From assembly GCA_963930775.1 (NCBI GenBank), contig OZ005705.1, forward strand, positions 4,030,001 through 4,094,000: DNA of 64,000 nt. Direction: 5' to 3'. Made by a program: the position numbers and the translations under genes. The notes below the pieces were generated by a model. That model worked only from the letters and a program-made list of their open reading frames with translations. It did no database searches and was not told the origin of the DNA. Origin of the DNA: Cliona cf. orientalis (Eukaryota; Porifera; Demospongiae; Clionaida; Clionaidae). Of this stretch, positions 21,869 to 33,152 are shown one piece after another (within the stretch, counting starts at the first letter, position 1; every line of letters starts with the position of its first letter).

Positions 21869-22890
21869 TTAAGGTACCATTTAATTGCGTGGGCGTGAGC
21901 GTCAGGAATGGCTAATTCAATTAGCGAATCGTGAAGGGGCGTGGCCGAAGAGGCCATACGAGTGCTTTTGGTCGAAGGTGGGCGTGTCCAGAATCGGCCA
22001 GGGATGATTATGCGCGTGTAATTAGCGACCGGAAGTGGCCCCTGAAGAAAAGGCCGGTAATTGCCCACATCAAAGCAAGATCAAAGCATTCTTTCTTAAC
22101 TATTAACCGCAACGACTTAAAAAAAAAAAAAAAAAAAAAAAAAGCTTATTAGGCCTAATTAAGCATGTGGGCGTGTTCCTGGCACTGTGTGGAGTGTGTG
22201 CGTGTGCGTTAATGCAGGTTTTATTGCTTCCGATTGGGCGTGGCTTCACGGGCCAGTGCTTGGACATCGGCGCCTGGGACTTGGCCTCGGCGATAGGTGG
22301 GCGTGTCCCGGAAGCGGTGGTGACCTTTGAACCCCGCGAGGAGGCTTTGGGGGCGTGGCAGGAGGTCAAAGGTGAGGCCATGTCTGTTAATGAGGCACTG
22401 TACGGCGGTGCGATCGAGGGGCCTGTACGGCTGGACGGAAGCTGACGATGGTTTGAAGCGGATGTGGTTGCGATGACGTATTATTACTCCGCCCACACAG
22501 GAAATGAGGTGAGCTCTTGCGTGGGCGGTGTGGCAGAACGGCCTCCAAGTGTTTGTGTGTGTTTTGGCCTTGAGGAAGCTGTGTGTTTTAATTGGGATTG
22601 ATTGTGGGCTTCCGGTGGACATCCGGTGGTTAGTAGGCACTTGATTGAGAATGGTGGTCCTTGGGGAACAGGGTGGGGCTGTTTTGGGCGTGGCCTGGCC
22701 CCTCACTTCCGGCTCGGCTTCCGGTCCATGGAGGATATTAAATGAACACTTCCGGCTCTAGCAGCCACACCCCTGAGACCTGTGCAATTAAAAGGGCGTG
22801 GTTACACAACATGCACCTCACTAATGACTTTGATGTGGTTTAGGTGTCATATCCCCCACCTCACGCCCACGCAATTTAATGGTACCTTAA
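21869..22890 (+). mobile_element. TTAA-flanked (piggyBac-type) MITE, full copy
   Basis: TTAA at 21869-21872 and 22887-22890. Inverted ends GGTACCATTTAATTGCGTGG and its complement. Carries an internal A-tract (22119-22143) and about a dozen copies of GGGCGTG or CACGCCC. Frames inside are open in several copies only because of GC-rich sequence; none resembles a transposase. TTAA targeting is the basis for the piggyBac-type call. Confidence 0.85.
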
Positions 22891-22930
22891 AACTTATCTA
22901 CTGTACACAGTATATGGCATAGTAAAAAGC

Positions 22931-23700
22931 TTAAGGTACCATTTAATTGCGTGGGCGTGAGCGTCAGGAATGGCTAATTCAATTAGCGAATCGTGAAGGG
23001 GCGTGGCCGAAGAGGCCATACGAGTGCTTTTAGTCGAAGGTGGGCGTGTCCAGAATCGGCCAGGGATGATTATGCGCGTGTAATTAGCGACCGGAAGTGG
23101 CCCCTGAAGAAAAGGCCGGTAATTGCCCACATCAAAGCAAGATCAAAGCATTCTTTCTTAACTATTAACCGCAACGACTTAAAAAAAAAAAAAAAAAAAA
23201 AAAAAAGCTTATTAGGCCTAATTAAGCATGTGGGCGTGTTCCTGGCACTGTGTGGAGTGTGTGCGTGTGCGTTAATGCAGGTTTTATTGCTTCCAATTGG
23301 GCGTGGCTTCACGGGCCAGTGCTTGGACATCGGCGCCTGGGACTTGGCCTCGGCGATAGGTGGGCGTGTCCCGGAAGCGGTGGTGACCTTTGAACCCCGC
23401 GAGGAGGCTTTGGGGGCGTGGCAGGAGGTCAAAGGTGAGGCCATGTCTGTTAATGAGGCACTGTACGGCGGTGCGATCGAGGGGCCTGTACGGCTGGACG
23501 GAAGCTGACGATGGTTTGAAGCGGATGTGGTTGCGATGACGTGTTGTTACTCCGCCCACACAGGAAATGAGGTGAGCTCTTGCGTGGGCGGTGTGGCAGA
23601 ACGGCCTCCAAGTGTTTGTGTGTGTTTTGGCCTTGAGGAAGCTGTGTGTTTTAATTGGGATTGATTGTGGGCTTCCGGTGGACATCCGGTGGTTAGTAGT
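22931..23700 (+). mobile_element. TTAA element, second copy, 3'-truncated
   Basis: Begins TTAAGGTACCATTTAATTGC and follows copy 1 almost base for base to the GGTGGTTAGTAG block, where it stops and joins the inverted third copy. The very low divergence indicates recent duplication. Confidence 0.9.
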
Positions 23701-23702
23701 GA

Positions 23703-24445
23703 GGTACCATTAAATTGCGTGGGCGTGAGGTGGGGAATATGACACCTAAACCACATCAAAGTCATAAGTGAGGTGCATGCTGTGTAACCACGCCCTTTTA
23801 ATTGCCCAGGTCTCAGGGGTGTGGCTGCTAGAGCCGGAAGTGTTCATTTAATATCCTCAATGGACCGGAAGCCAAGCCGGAAGGGAGGGGCCAGGCCACG
23901 CCCAAAACAGCACCATCCTGTGCCTCAAGGACCACCATTCTCAATCAAGTGCCGACTTGCCACCGGATGTCCACCGGAAGCCCACAATCAATCCCAATTA
24001 AAACACACAGCTTCCTCAAGGCCAAAACACACACAAACACTTCAAGGCCGTTCTGCCACACCGCCCACACAAGAGCTCACCTCATTTCCTGTGTGGGCGG
24101 GGTAACAACACGTCATCACAACCACATCCGCTTCAAACCATCGTCAGCTTCCGTCCAGCCGTACGGTCCCCTCGATCGCACCGGCGTACAGTGCCTGATT
24201 AACTGACATGGCCTCACCTTTGACCTCCTGCCACGCCCCCAAAGCCTCCTCGCGGGGTTCAAAGGTCACCATCGCTTCCGGGACACGCCCATCTATCGCG
24301 AGGCCAAGTCCCAGGCGCCGATATCCAAGCACTGGCCTGTGAAGCCACGCCCAATCGGAAGCAATAAAACCTGCATTAACGCACACGCACACACTTCACA
24401 CAGTGCCAGGAACACGCCCACATGCTTAATTAGGCCTAATAAGCT
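23703..24445 (-). mobile_element. TTAA element, third copy (3' half), inverted
   Basis: Runs from GGTACCATTAAATTGCGTGG (complement of the element 3' end) to AGGCCTAATAAGCTTTTTTT, i.e. up to the A-tract of the element. The missing remainder is found at 30219-30471, so copies 3 and 4 are probably one element split by the CTAAGCAG array. Confidence 0.85.
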
Positions 24446-25177
24446 TTTTTTTTTTCAAGGAGACCAGAATACTAAGCAGAAAAAAAAAATTGTCCGGAAA
24501 CAGCCACATAGTCAAGCTGAATGCTTAGTAGAGCCATTCAATGCAAGCAGACAGCTTATATTCCAATTTTGTCCAAATTGGGTAAAGGTCGTCACGTTAC
24601 TGTGCACGCGTGGCCCTGCCCCCCACGTAGCGCGTGGGCGGAAAACATTGCAAATGAATGGCTTCCTATACAAACATATGGGGAAACTTCAAAGGGCCGT
24701 AACTAACTCTAAGGCATGAATCAAAATTTTCTCATGTCAAATCTCGTATTTCGACCCATTCTGCGTGCCGGTATAAAAATTATCTCCCCAAGTGCTCCCA
24801 ATTCCCCCAAACATTTTTCGCGCAGGAAATCTTTTTTTTTTCAAGCTACCGTGCACACTAAGCAGAAAAAAAACTGCGGCACATAAGTATATGTACCTGC
24901 ATTGTATAGGTTCGCACAAATTAATATGCACTTGGGCTTACTTCATATTGATCGTTTACCATGTAGATACATACACTGCAATACTTTATGTAAATGTACA
25001 TTTGGTATAATATAATATTACGTGGTAACATCTAATGTCACTAAAACCATTCTTCAGTAGAGCATCCATAGTCAAGTTATGTTCAAAACAGCTACCTTAG
25101 CCCACAATAATTTAATCAGTGTACAGTGCCTGTATGATTTAGCATTGCATGGTATATCATAGTAACAATACCAAGTA

Positions 25178-25246
25178 CCTTAGATGATTTCCACCCGCTC
25201 TAACTGCGCCTGCGGTGCAGTTAGAACTTGTTGGAAATCATCTAAG
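25178..25246. repeat. Palindrome in a CTAAGCAG unit
   Basis: CCTTAGATGATTTCCA pairs with TGGAAATCATCTAAGG, and CTCTAACTGC with GTGCAGTTAGA, around a short GC loop. No termination context; a hairpin of unknown role. Confidence 0.8.
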
Positions 25247-25470
25247 GAGCTACCATGCACACTAAGCAGATAAAGGGCCACATAATTAGAAACATGCATG
25301 TATATAATATTTACACGCTACAGTATAATAATAATATAGTAATCCCGAGTATTACTGTAAAAAAATGTCCAGAAACCACCACATAGTTGAGCTGGATGCC
25401 CATACAATCGGAAACAAGGCCGTCTATGCTCCTAATAGAGCCTAGAAACTCAGAGTATATGATCAGTGTT

Positions 25471-25640
25471 GAGGTTCAGTACCAGTGGCCGCTGCAATAC
25501 GTTACTTCCTATTAGTACTCAAGATCACCACAGCACACACACAAGGCTAGGGGAAGAGGTTCAGTACCTGTGGCCCCTGCAACACGTTACTTCGTACTAG
25601 TACTCAAGATCACCACAGCACACACACAAGGCTAAGGGAA
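25471..25640. repeat. Tandem duplication, 2 x 85 bp
   Basis: GAGGTTCAGTACC begins at 25471 and 25556. The copies share GTACTCAAGATCACCACAGC and differ at several positions. Confidence 0.85.
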
Positions 25641-26814
25641 AAGCACAAAACAATTTAAGTTATGTTTCTCAACTAGATGTACCTTCCCACACATCCATTC
25701 ACACATACATAATGTAAAACTATAGCTGTATTACCCCACCTACCTCTCAGCAAAAACGGGAGAGTTACTGTTGTGGCTGATTCTTCATCCATTCAGCAAG
25801 TCTCTGGATACAATACCAGCTCCATGGTAGCCTATGCATGTACTGGACTAGCGATTTTCTAAATAACGCACACCGGGACTCAAAACATTGCAAACACATG
25901 GCTTCCCTATACAAACATATGGGTAAACTTTAAAGGGCCATAACTTCAATTCTAAGGCGTGAATCAAAAGTTTCTCATGTCAAATCTCGTTTTTCGACCC
26001 ATTCTGCGTGCCCATGTAAAAATTACATCCCCAAGTGTTCCCAGTTCCTCCACGAATTAATTTAGTCTTTTTTTTTCTACTTAGTGTGTAACTACTTAGT
26101 AGTGTTAGTGTTAGTGTTTAACAAGGAGACCAGAACACTAAGCAGAAAAAAAATTATCCGAAAACCACCACATAGTTGAGCTGGATGCATAGTAGAGCCA
26201 TACAATGCAAGCAGGCAGCCTTTACATCAATTTTGACCAAAGTGGGTAATGGTCGTCACGTTGATGTGGCCCCGCCCCTCACGTAGCGCGTGGGCGGAAA
26301 ACATTGCAAATGCATGGCTTCCTATACAAATATATGGGGTAACTTCAAATGGCCGTAACTTTAATTCTAAGGCGTGAATCAAAATTCCCCAGGGTCAAAT
26401 CTCTAGTTTCGACCCATTCTGCATGCACATGTAAAAATTATCTCCCCAAGTGCTCCCAAACCCCCCAAACATTAATTAATTATATAAATCTTTTTTTTTT
26501 CTACAAGCTAAACCACAACCTAAGATAAAAGAATTTTATCAAGCAGTAATTAGTTAACGGTATGTCACCATTTTCTATCATACATGTCTGCTACAATAGG
26601 TCAGGTATGTGGTAAGGCAGCAAGTTGCAAACATTGATTACTATAATGTCATAATACTCTAATGCGTAACATATCTGAGAGTGACTTGGGGCTTGTATAC
26701 GTAATCATCCCCTAGTCTAGATCCAACGTAAGGAGCATTGCCCATAGAATGTTGTTGGTGTATGTAGTCTGCCTTCCTAGCATCACTGGCAGTGAAAAAA
26801 AAGATGGAAAAAAT

Positions 26815-26898
26815 TGGCCCCGGGTGGGATTCGAACCAGTGCACGCATTTGACACTGGTTGGCAGACACTGAGCTTAACCATTGCACCATCTGGACAG
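26815..26898 (-). ncRNA. tRNA-like sequence (SINE or tRNA relic)
   Basis: On the minus strand, a box-A-like GGTGCAATGGTTAAGCTC and a box-B GGTTCGAATCC are spaced as in a tRNA with a long variable region. Acceptor-stem pairing is poor and the element is inside a MITE, so a functional tRNA is unlikely. Confidence 0.45.
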
Positions 26899-27060
26899 TA
26901 GTCATTTCCTTCATACTTTAGTGGTCAGAAACTACTACGACTCGTATTTCAAAACTGAAAGTGAAAATCAAAAATCTGAGACGATTCAATTATTATTTTT
27001 GATCCACTCTACATGCTGATATAAAAATTATTGCACAATACCTTTTCCTGTGCTTCGAAT

Positions 27061-27126
27061 GAATTATTTACATTACATTACATTACATTACATTACATTA
27101 CATTACATTAATTACATTACATTACA
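27061..27126. repeat. (ACATT)n microsatellite
   Basis: About twelve consecutive ACATT repeats with one interruption. Confidence 0.95.
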
Positions 27127-27235
27127 TGCTCACATATTCTTTTATCTTAGGTTGTAACTTAGTGTATTAGTGTATTAGTGTATAACAAGCTAGCGTGCAC
27201 ACTAAGCAGAAAAAAATTGTCCAGAAAACCACATA

Positions 27236-27623
27236 CCGTAGAAACTTGTTGTTAAGCGCATGTGCTTATAACACGCGGCAGCAAGAAAATATGCGCTTAA
27301 CAAAAAGTATGCGCTTAACAGGAAGCATGCGCTTAATTAAAAGTGCTAAAACACGGTAGGTGGGGCGTGCGTAAAGAACGTGTCGAGGGTAGAAAGGCCT
27401 ACAACGATGACCAAGAAGCGACCAGAGAGCGTAATTCTCGACGTTTTCTTCTCCAGTATTCTTCTATCCTTCTTTCTGGGCTCATGTAACCGATCGCTCG
27501 TCGTTCAGGTGGCCTGCTGGGCATATGCGCCTAACATAGAGCGGTAAGGCTCGCACAAAACTATGCGCTTAATAAAAAGTATGCGCTTAACAACGAGCAG
27601 CGCTTAACAACCAGTTTCTACGG
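27236..27623. mobile_element. CCGTA-group MITE (GCGCTTAACA subfamily)
   Basis: TA on both sides. Ends CCGTAGAAACTTGTTGTTAA and the complement of AACAACCAGTTTCTACGG. The word ATGCGCTTAA(C/T) occurs many times. The unit at about 29822 reads AAACCATAATACACCTAGGA without the element: an empty site. Confidence 0.9.
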
Positions 27624-27935
27624 TAATACACTTAGGATGCATAGTAGAGCCATACAAAGCAAGGAAACAACCTATACTCCAAATTTGAGGAAGTTTCTAA
27701 ATAACGCACACCACGGGTATTCCCCGTTTTTAACGTAGCGTGTGGGCGGAAAACATTGCAAACGCATGACTTCCCTATACAAACACATGGGAAAACTTTA
27801 AAGGGCCGTAACTTTAATTCTAAGGCGTGAATCAAAATTCCCCAGGATCAAATCTCTAGTTTCGACCCATTCTGCATGCCCATGTAAAAGTTATCCCCCC
27901 AAGTGCTCCCAAACCCCCCATGAATTAGATTATTT

Positions 27936-28577
27936 GTGACCGTCTCTGAGAAAACCCGGCATATGGGATTTTTTGTGAAAGTTGAGTTTTATGTATGGTT
28001 GATAAGCTCTAACATAGAGCTAACCCGTGTTCAAGTTTCAGAGCGACTGTGCGCTTCGTTATGGAGATACAGCGCTTTGTTTGCGATCGCGCCACACCGC
28101 CAATAATCGAGAAATTACGGTCTAAAGGTGTTGCTAGGCACGCGGAAGGCGTTTCCGCATACTATGCGTGACCCGGAAAGCAATTAAATGGACCTGGGCG
28201 GAGCCGTTCGAAATGAACGTAAAGATCGAGCAAGAGTTGAATTTCGTTGTTGACAACGATAGCCGATTGTTCTTAGATGCCCAAGAAGCTAAAAAGGTAA
28301 GCGAACGTACAGTAGTTCGATGAATCTAGCTGTATCTAGGTAGAGAATTCTAATTACCACCCATAGCAATGGGCTCCGTGTACGGCGGCTGTGCCGACTA
28401 GGTGGGTCGAAATGAAGGCCTTCGTATAGCACGACTAGCCTCCGTAGAAGACGGCAACAGTTAGAAGAAGGGTTGTTCGACATGTATATGACAAAATCTG
28501 ACATTTTTTGACTAAAAACGCGCATTGCGCTAATAGCGCGCGGATCCCATATGCCAGGTTTTGTCAGATACGGTCAC
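27936..28577. mobile_element. TIR MITE (GTGACCGTCTCTGAGAAAA), 4-bp duplication
   Basis: Ends GTGACCGTCTCTGAGAAAAC and the complement of TTTTGTCAGATACGGTCAC; ATTT on both sides. Contains an 84-nt ATG frame (28213-28296, MNVKIEQELN...) that ends exactly at a GTAAGC donor-like site. Relative at 51444-51840. Confidence 0.8.
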
Positions 28578-30218
28578 ATTTATTTAATTATTTAAATATG
28601 CTTTTTTTTTTCTACTTAGTGTGTAATTTCAAGGGGACCACACACTAAGCAGAAAAAAATGGTCCGAAAACCACGACACAGTCGAGCTGGATGCATGAAA
28701 GAGCCATACAATGCAAGCAGGCATCAAAATAGCCATATATACAATGTTTGGTAAAGGGTCGTCAACGTACCCCGCGCACCCGTAATTTTTTTACGGGCAA
28801 ACATGGCTTCCTATACAAACATATGGAGAACTTTAAAGTGCCATATCTCTAATTCTAAAGTGTGAATCAAAATTTCCCGCCATCAATTTTTTAGTTTTGA
28901 CCCATTCTGCGTGCCCATGTAAAAATTATCTCCCCAAGTGCTCCCAAATCCTCTGTGAATTACATTAATTATTTAATTTTTTTTTTTTTCAAGGCGACCA
29001 GAACACTAAGCAGAAAAAAAAAATAACCGCCATATAGTCGAGCTGGATGCATAGTAGAGCCATACAATGCAAGCAGGCAGCCTATACATCAATTTTGATC
29101 AAAGTGGGTAATGGTCGTCACGTTAATGTGCGCGCGTGGCCCCGCCCCTCACGTAGTGCGTGGGCGGAAAACATTGCAAATGCATGGCTTCCTATACAAA
29201 CAAACATATGGGATAACTTCAAAGGGCCGTAACTTTAATTCTAAGGCGTGAATCAAAATTCCCCAGGATCAAATCTCTAGTTTCGACCCATTCTGCGTGC
29301 CCATGTAAAAATTATCTCCTCAAGTGCTCCCAAATCCCCCATGAATTAGATTATTTATTTAAATTTGCTTTTTTTTTCTACTTAGTGTATAACTACTTAG
29401 TGTGTAACAAGGGGACCACACACCAAGCAGAAAAAAAATGGTCCGAAAACCACCTCACAGTCGAGCTGGATGCATAGTAGAGCCATACAATGCAAGCAGG
29501 CATCCAAATAGCCATATATACAATGTTTGGTTAAGGGTCGTCAACGTACCCCGCGCGCCCGTAATTTTTTTATGGGCAAACATTGCAAGTGAATGGCTAG
29601 CTTCCTATATAAACATATGGGAATACTTCAAAGTGCCATAACTTTAATTCTAAGGTGTGAATCAAAATTCCCTGCCATCAAAATTCTAGTTTTGACCCAT
29701 TCTGCGTGCCCATGTAAAAAATATCTCCCCAAGTGCTCCCAAGTCCTCAGTGAATTACATTAATTATTTAAATTCTTTTTTTCAAGCTAGCGTGCACACT
29801 AAGCAGAAAAAAAAATTGTCCAGAAAACCATAATACACCTAGGATGCATAGTGGAGCCATACAAAGCAAGCAAACAACCTAGGATGCACAGCAGAGCCAT
29901 AAAAAGCAAGCAAACAACCTATACTCCAATTTTGAGGAATTTTCTAAATAACGCACACCATGGGTATTCCCCGTTTTTCACGTAGCGCGTGGGCGGAAAA
30001 CATTGCAAACGCATGGCTTCCCTATACAAACATATGGGAAAACTTTAAAGGGCCGTAACTAATTCTAAGGCGTGAATCAAAATTCTACGCCATCAAATTT
30101 CGTGTTTCGACACATTCTGCGTGCCCATATAAAAATTACATCCCCAAGTATTCCCAGTTCCCCCACGAATTATTATTTTTTTTTCTACTTAGTGTGTAAT
30201 TTTCTACTTAGTGTGTAA

Positions 30219-30471
30219 TAAGTCGTTGCGGTTAATAGTTAAGAAAGAATGCTTTGATCTTGCTTTGATATGGGCAATTACCGGTGTTTTCTTCAGGGGC
30301 CACTTCCGGTCGTTAATTACACGCGCATAATCATCCCTGGCTGATTCTGGACACGCCCACCTTCGACCAGAAGCACTCGTATGGCCTCTTCGGCCACGCC
30401 CCTTCACGATTTGCTAATTGAATTAGCCACTCCTCACGCTCACGCCCACGCAATTTAATGGTATACCTTAA
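30219..30471 (-). mobile_element. TTAA element, fourth piece (5' end), inverted
   Basis: AAGTCGTTGCGGTTAATAG to CACGCAATTTAATGGTATAC, ending in TTAA (30468-30471). It corresponds to the element 5' end up to its A-tract, complementing the third copy at 23703-24445. Confidence 0.85.
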
Positions 30472-30489
30472 AACCTAATATAGAGAAAT

Positions 30490-31865
30490 TATACACTAAG
30501 TAGAATAAAAGCAAGTTTAAATAAATAATGTAATAATAATTCTTGGGGGGATTGGGAGTACTTAGGGGGACAATTTTTACATGGGCACGCAGAATGGATC
30601 GATACTAGCTATAGAGATTTGACCGGACAGATTTTTGATTCACACCTTACAATAATTAAAGTTATGCCCTTTGAAGTTTCCCAGTGAAGCCATACATTTG
30701 CAATATTTCCACCCACGTGCTACGTGATGGGCGGAACTACGTGCGCACATACACTTGACTACCCTTACCAAAATTTGGAGTATAGGCAGCCTGCTTGCAT
30801 TGTATGGCTCTATGTTGTGGTTTCCAGACACCTTTTTTTTACTTAGTGTGGTGTCTAGCTCCTTGAAAAAGAAAAAAAAGGTCAAGGAGGCCACATACTA
30901 AGCAGAAAAATTATCCGGAAACCATAACATATACTTGAGCTGGGTGCCTATAGTAGAGATATACAATGCAAGCTGGCTGCCTATACTCCAATTGCAAAAA
31001 ATTGGGTAAAGGTCGTCAAGTCCATGTGCCCGCGTAGCCCCACCCTTCACATAGCGCATGGGCGGAAACATTGCAAATGCATGGCTTCCCTATACAAACA
31101 TAATATGGAGAAACTTAAAGGGCCATAAGGCCAAGCAGTTAATTAATAGTTTCTCAGGCCCGCCCGTATCAAATTTTGAGAAAGCAAGACGTTTTTATTT
31201 TATTTTCACGTGAGCAGTCACATGCTAATTAATTTAATTAACAGACAATAAATGGAATACACAGTAAAGAGTTCATGAAACTAACTGTTTTCTGGCATCT
31301 CGAGACTTTGGTTGACATGTCATCTCACAACTGAAGTTCCCGTGGAAGTGGTATTTAGCCAGCAGCTAGCTAGCTATTTTCTTCAAAAGAGATGACGTCA
31401 TTTGGTGCAGACTAACGTTCACTGAAGGTTAGTACGACTGATGAAACTTTTTTCCACTAAATAGAAAGCTAAACTTGATTATTAGGCTAGATATTCTCTG
31501 GTTTGACTTTGATACTTGTATTTCAGCACTGGCTTGTATATCAATTACCACGTGTAGCACTAGCGAAAATGGGCGTGGTCACTGTAACCACGCCCATTTT
31601 TCATTATAAAAAGCCGCCTCCCGCATGGGTTTTGAAATTTGAAAGCCTGAGAAACTAGTAATTAAGTTTGCTTGGCCTATCTTGAATTGTAAGGTGTGAA
31701 TCAAAAATCTGTCTGGTCAAATCTCTAGTTCGATCCATTCTGCATGCCCATGTAAAAATTATCCCCCCAAGTGCTCCCAACCCCCCCCCCCCCCCCCCCA
31801 TGAATTAGATTATTTAATTGTTTAAGTTTGCTTAAATTTTTTTCTACTCAAGTGCAGTTCATCCA
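30490..31865. repeat. CTAAGCAG units, last block (one inverted, one direct)
   Basis: An inverted unit at 30490-30880 (CACTAAGTAGAATAAAAGC to CTTAGTGTGGTG) is followed by a direct unit from 30886 to 31865, split by the MITE at 31129-31677 and containing a 19-C run near 31781. Confidence 0.8.
31129..31677. mobile_element. TIR MITE (GGCCAAGCAGTTAATTA ends)
   Basis: GGCCAAGCAGTTAATTAATA at the left and TAATTAAGTTTGCTTGGCC at the right, with TTTCTCAGGC/GCCTGAGAAA next inward. Splits a CTAAGCAG unit whose uninterrupted form is GGGCCATAACTTTAATTCTA. Confidence 0.8.
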
Positions 31866-32190
31866 AAGTGGTAAAATAGCTGTACATTGATATAAAAGTG
31901 ATATATCCTTTGTGATAAAATGAGTGAGGGAAAGAAATTAGTATCCAGAGTAGGACTTGAACCCATCACTACTTCCTTGGTAGTCAGAGCTCTTACCTAC
32001 TACACTGCTTTGCCAGTAGTACTACGATTACATAGTTGTGGTTAAAACATACTGTGGCTCATATCTTCTTGCCAAAGTGATGCCAGAAAATCTTCAGTGA
32101 TCAAAATGCTAATATATTTTAAGAATAAAACCCTTCCTAATGCTCTAAACTGGCACATTCATGGTAGTGTTTTACCACTTCGGATGTAAC
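31857..32190. mobile_element. TIR MITE carrying a tRNA-like segment
   Basis: GTTCATCCAAAGTGGTAAAA at the left, TTTTACCACTTCGGATGTAAC at the right. A minus-strand tRNA-like stretch (about 31950-32015) has box-A-like TAGTAGGTAAGAGCTC and box-B GGTTCAAGTCC. Confidence 0.7.
31950..32015 (-). ncRNA. tRNA-like sequence in MITE
   Basis: Reads GCAGTGTAGTAGGTAAGAGC, then CTCTGACTACCAAGGAAG, then GATGGGTTCAAGTCCTAC on the minus strand. Promoter boxes present; stems imperfect. Probably a SINE-like relic. Confidence 0.45.
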
Positions 32191-32697
32191 AAGAATACCT
32201 ACATCCAAAGTAGAAAAGTAATTGTCTGTCTGTCATACTGAATCAGATAGTAGAGTGTACTATACTATCTAATGAAAATTAATTTGGAAGTGTGGTAAAA
32301 ACGCAGACATGTATATAGTTGTCAGTAGTAAAAGCGCATAAATTGACAAAGTATACTTACACACTTAATTCTACTACTGACGACCATTGCCCCTTCAGTA
32401 GACCACGTGTTCTCAGTCAGCAGTTTTCTTAATGTCCTATATAGCTAGCCAATCGTGCTGATCGTAGCAAATAGCAATTAGGTGAATCAATATCATCGCT
32501 GGATCACCGATGGCTAATTTTATCAAGGTTTGTCGTATCTACGTAGCTATATATATGGCTACTCTTCAAGTATTAAATAATTTGACAATTATCTCTCTTA
32601 GTAGGTCCATTTAATCATCTTCGCCAGTGTCATCCATAATATGATATTATCCTTTAGCCTGTGATAATTGTAAGGTGAGTTTAAATCGTACTAAATC
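32191..32697. other. No features recognised
   Basis: AT-rich spacer between two MITEs; no coding frame or repeat matched. Confidence 0.4.
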
Positions 32698-33152
32698 TAG
32701 TCTCGCACGCCAGCCCCTCCTGCTCAAGAAGAGAGAAATGATCTAGCTAATAACGTACCCATCTGCCTGTCCCCAGGTCGACTATATGAACTACCAATGA
32801 AATGGCAGTATGTAGTCACATGACCATCTATAACACGAATTAACTGCTTAGTTGTACATGCAAAACTCTTTCTGAAATTAATTTCCGTGCATAGAGCTAG
32901 AATACTTCATTATGGATGATCATTTGCTACAATGGCTTGTCCACACGCGAGACAAAAGCGGACATTTTACCACAGTTGAAGCGCAAAATAAAATACACAA
33001 CAAGGGAGTATGTACGCACAAAGCTGTTTGTGGTTTGTGACATCACGTTTGATGATGTCATGTGCATTCCATAGGGCAAGCGGATCGTACGTTATTTACC
33101 AGACCCTTTCTCTCTTCTTGAGTAGGATAGGAGGAACTGGCTTGCGAGACTA
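32698..33152. mobile_element. TIR MITE (CTAGTCTCGCACGCCAG ends)
   Basis: CTAGTCTCGCACGCCAGCCC at the left, CTGGCTTGCGAGACTA at the right, with CTCAAGAAGAGAGAAA/TTTCTCTCTTCTTGAG inside. Holds a 42-codon ATG frame (32912-33040, MDDHLLQWLVHTRDK...). Same terminal motif as 36507-36839. Confidence 0.75.

Larger units (their letters stand above)
26515..27155. mobile_element. TIR MITE (ACAACCTAAGATAAAAGAA ends)
   Basis: ACAACCTAAGATAAAAGAA at the left, TTCTTTTATCTTAGGTTGT at the right. Contains a tRNA-like segment and an (ACATT)n microsatellite. Inserted near the tail of a CTAAGCAG unit. Confidence 0.8.
24446..30218 (+). repeat. CTAAGCAG tandem array, main block (about nine units)
   Basis: Heads with CTAAGCAG (or CCAAGCAG) lie near 24469, 24858, 25258, 26133, 27200, 28645, 29006, 29418 and 29797, all in one orientation. 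Uninterrupted units are about 360-410 bp. Each unit opens with (A/G)CACACTAAGCAGAAAAA and closes with TTTTTTTCTACTTAGTGTGT, so head and tail are inverted repeats of each other and each unit looks like a MITE. Shared internal blocks are GAGCTGGATGCATAGTAGAG, CCATACAATGCAAGCAGGCA, GCGTGGGCGGAAAACATTGC and CGACCCATTCTGCGTGCCCA. Non-coding; ORFs here are not conserved between units. Confidence 0.9.

Noticed and set aside
22167..24206. Repeated 80-170-codon ORFs in the TTAA element copies
   Set aside because: They recur because the copies are near-identical and GC-rich; they lie on both strands at once and show no transposase motif.
26815..26898. Functional tRNA gene
   Set aside because: A and B boxes are present but acceptor pairing is weak and the segment is inside a MITE.
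24446..30218. Possible CRISPR-like or coding tandem array
   Set aside because: Units are ~370 bp with inverted ends in an animal genome and lack the short direct repeat plus unique spacer pattern; no conserved reading frame.
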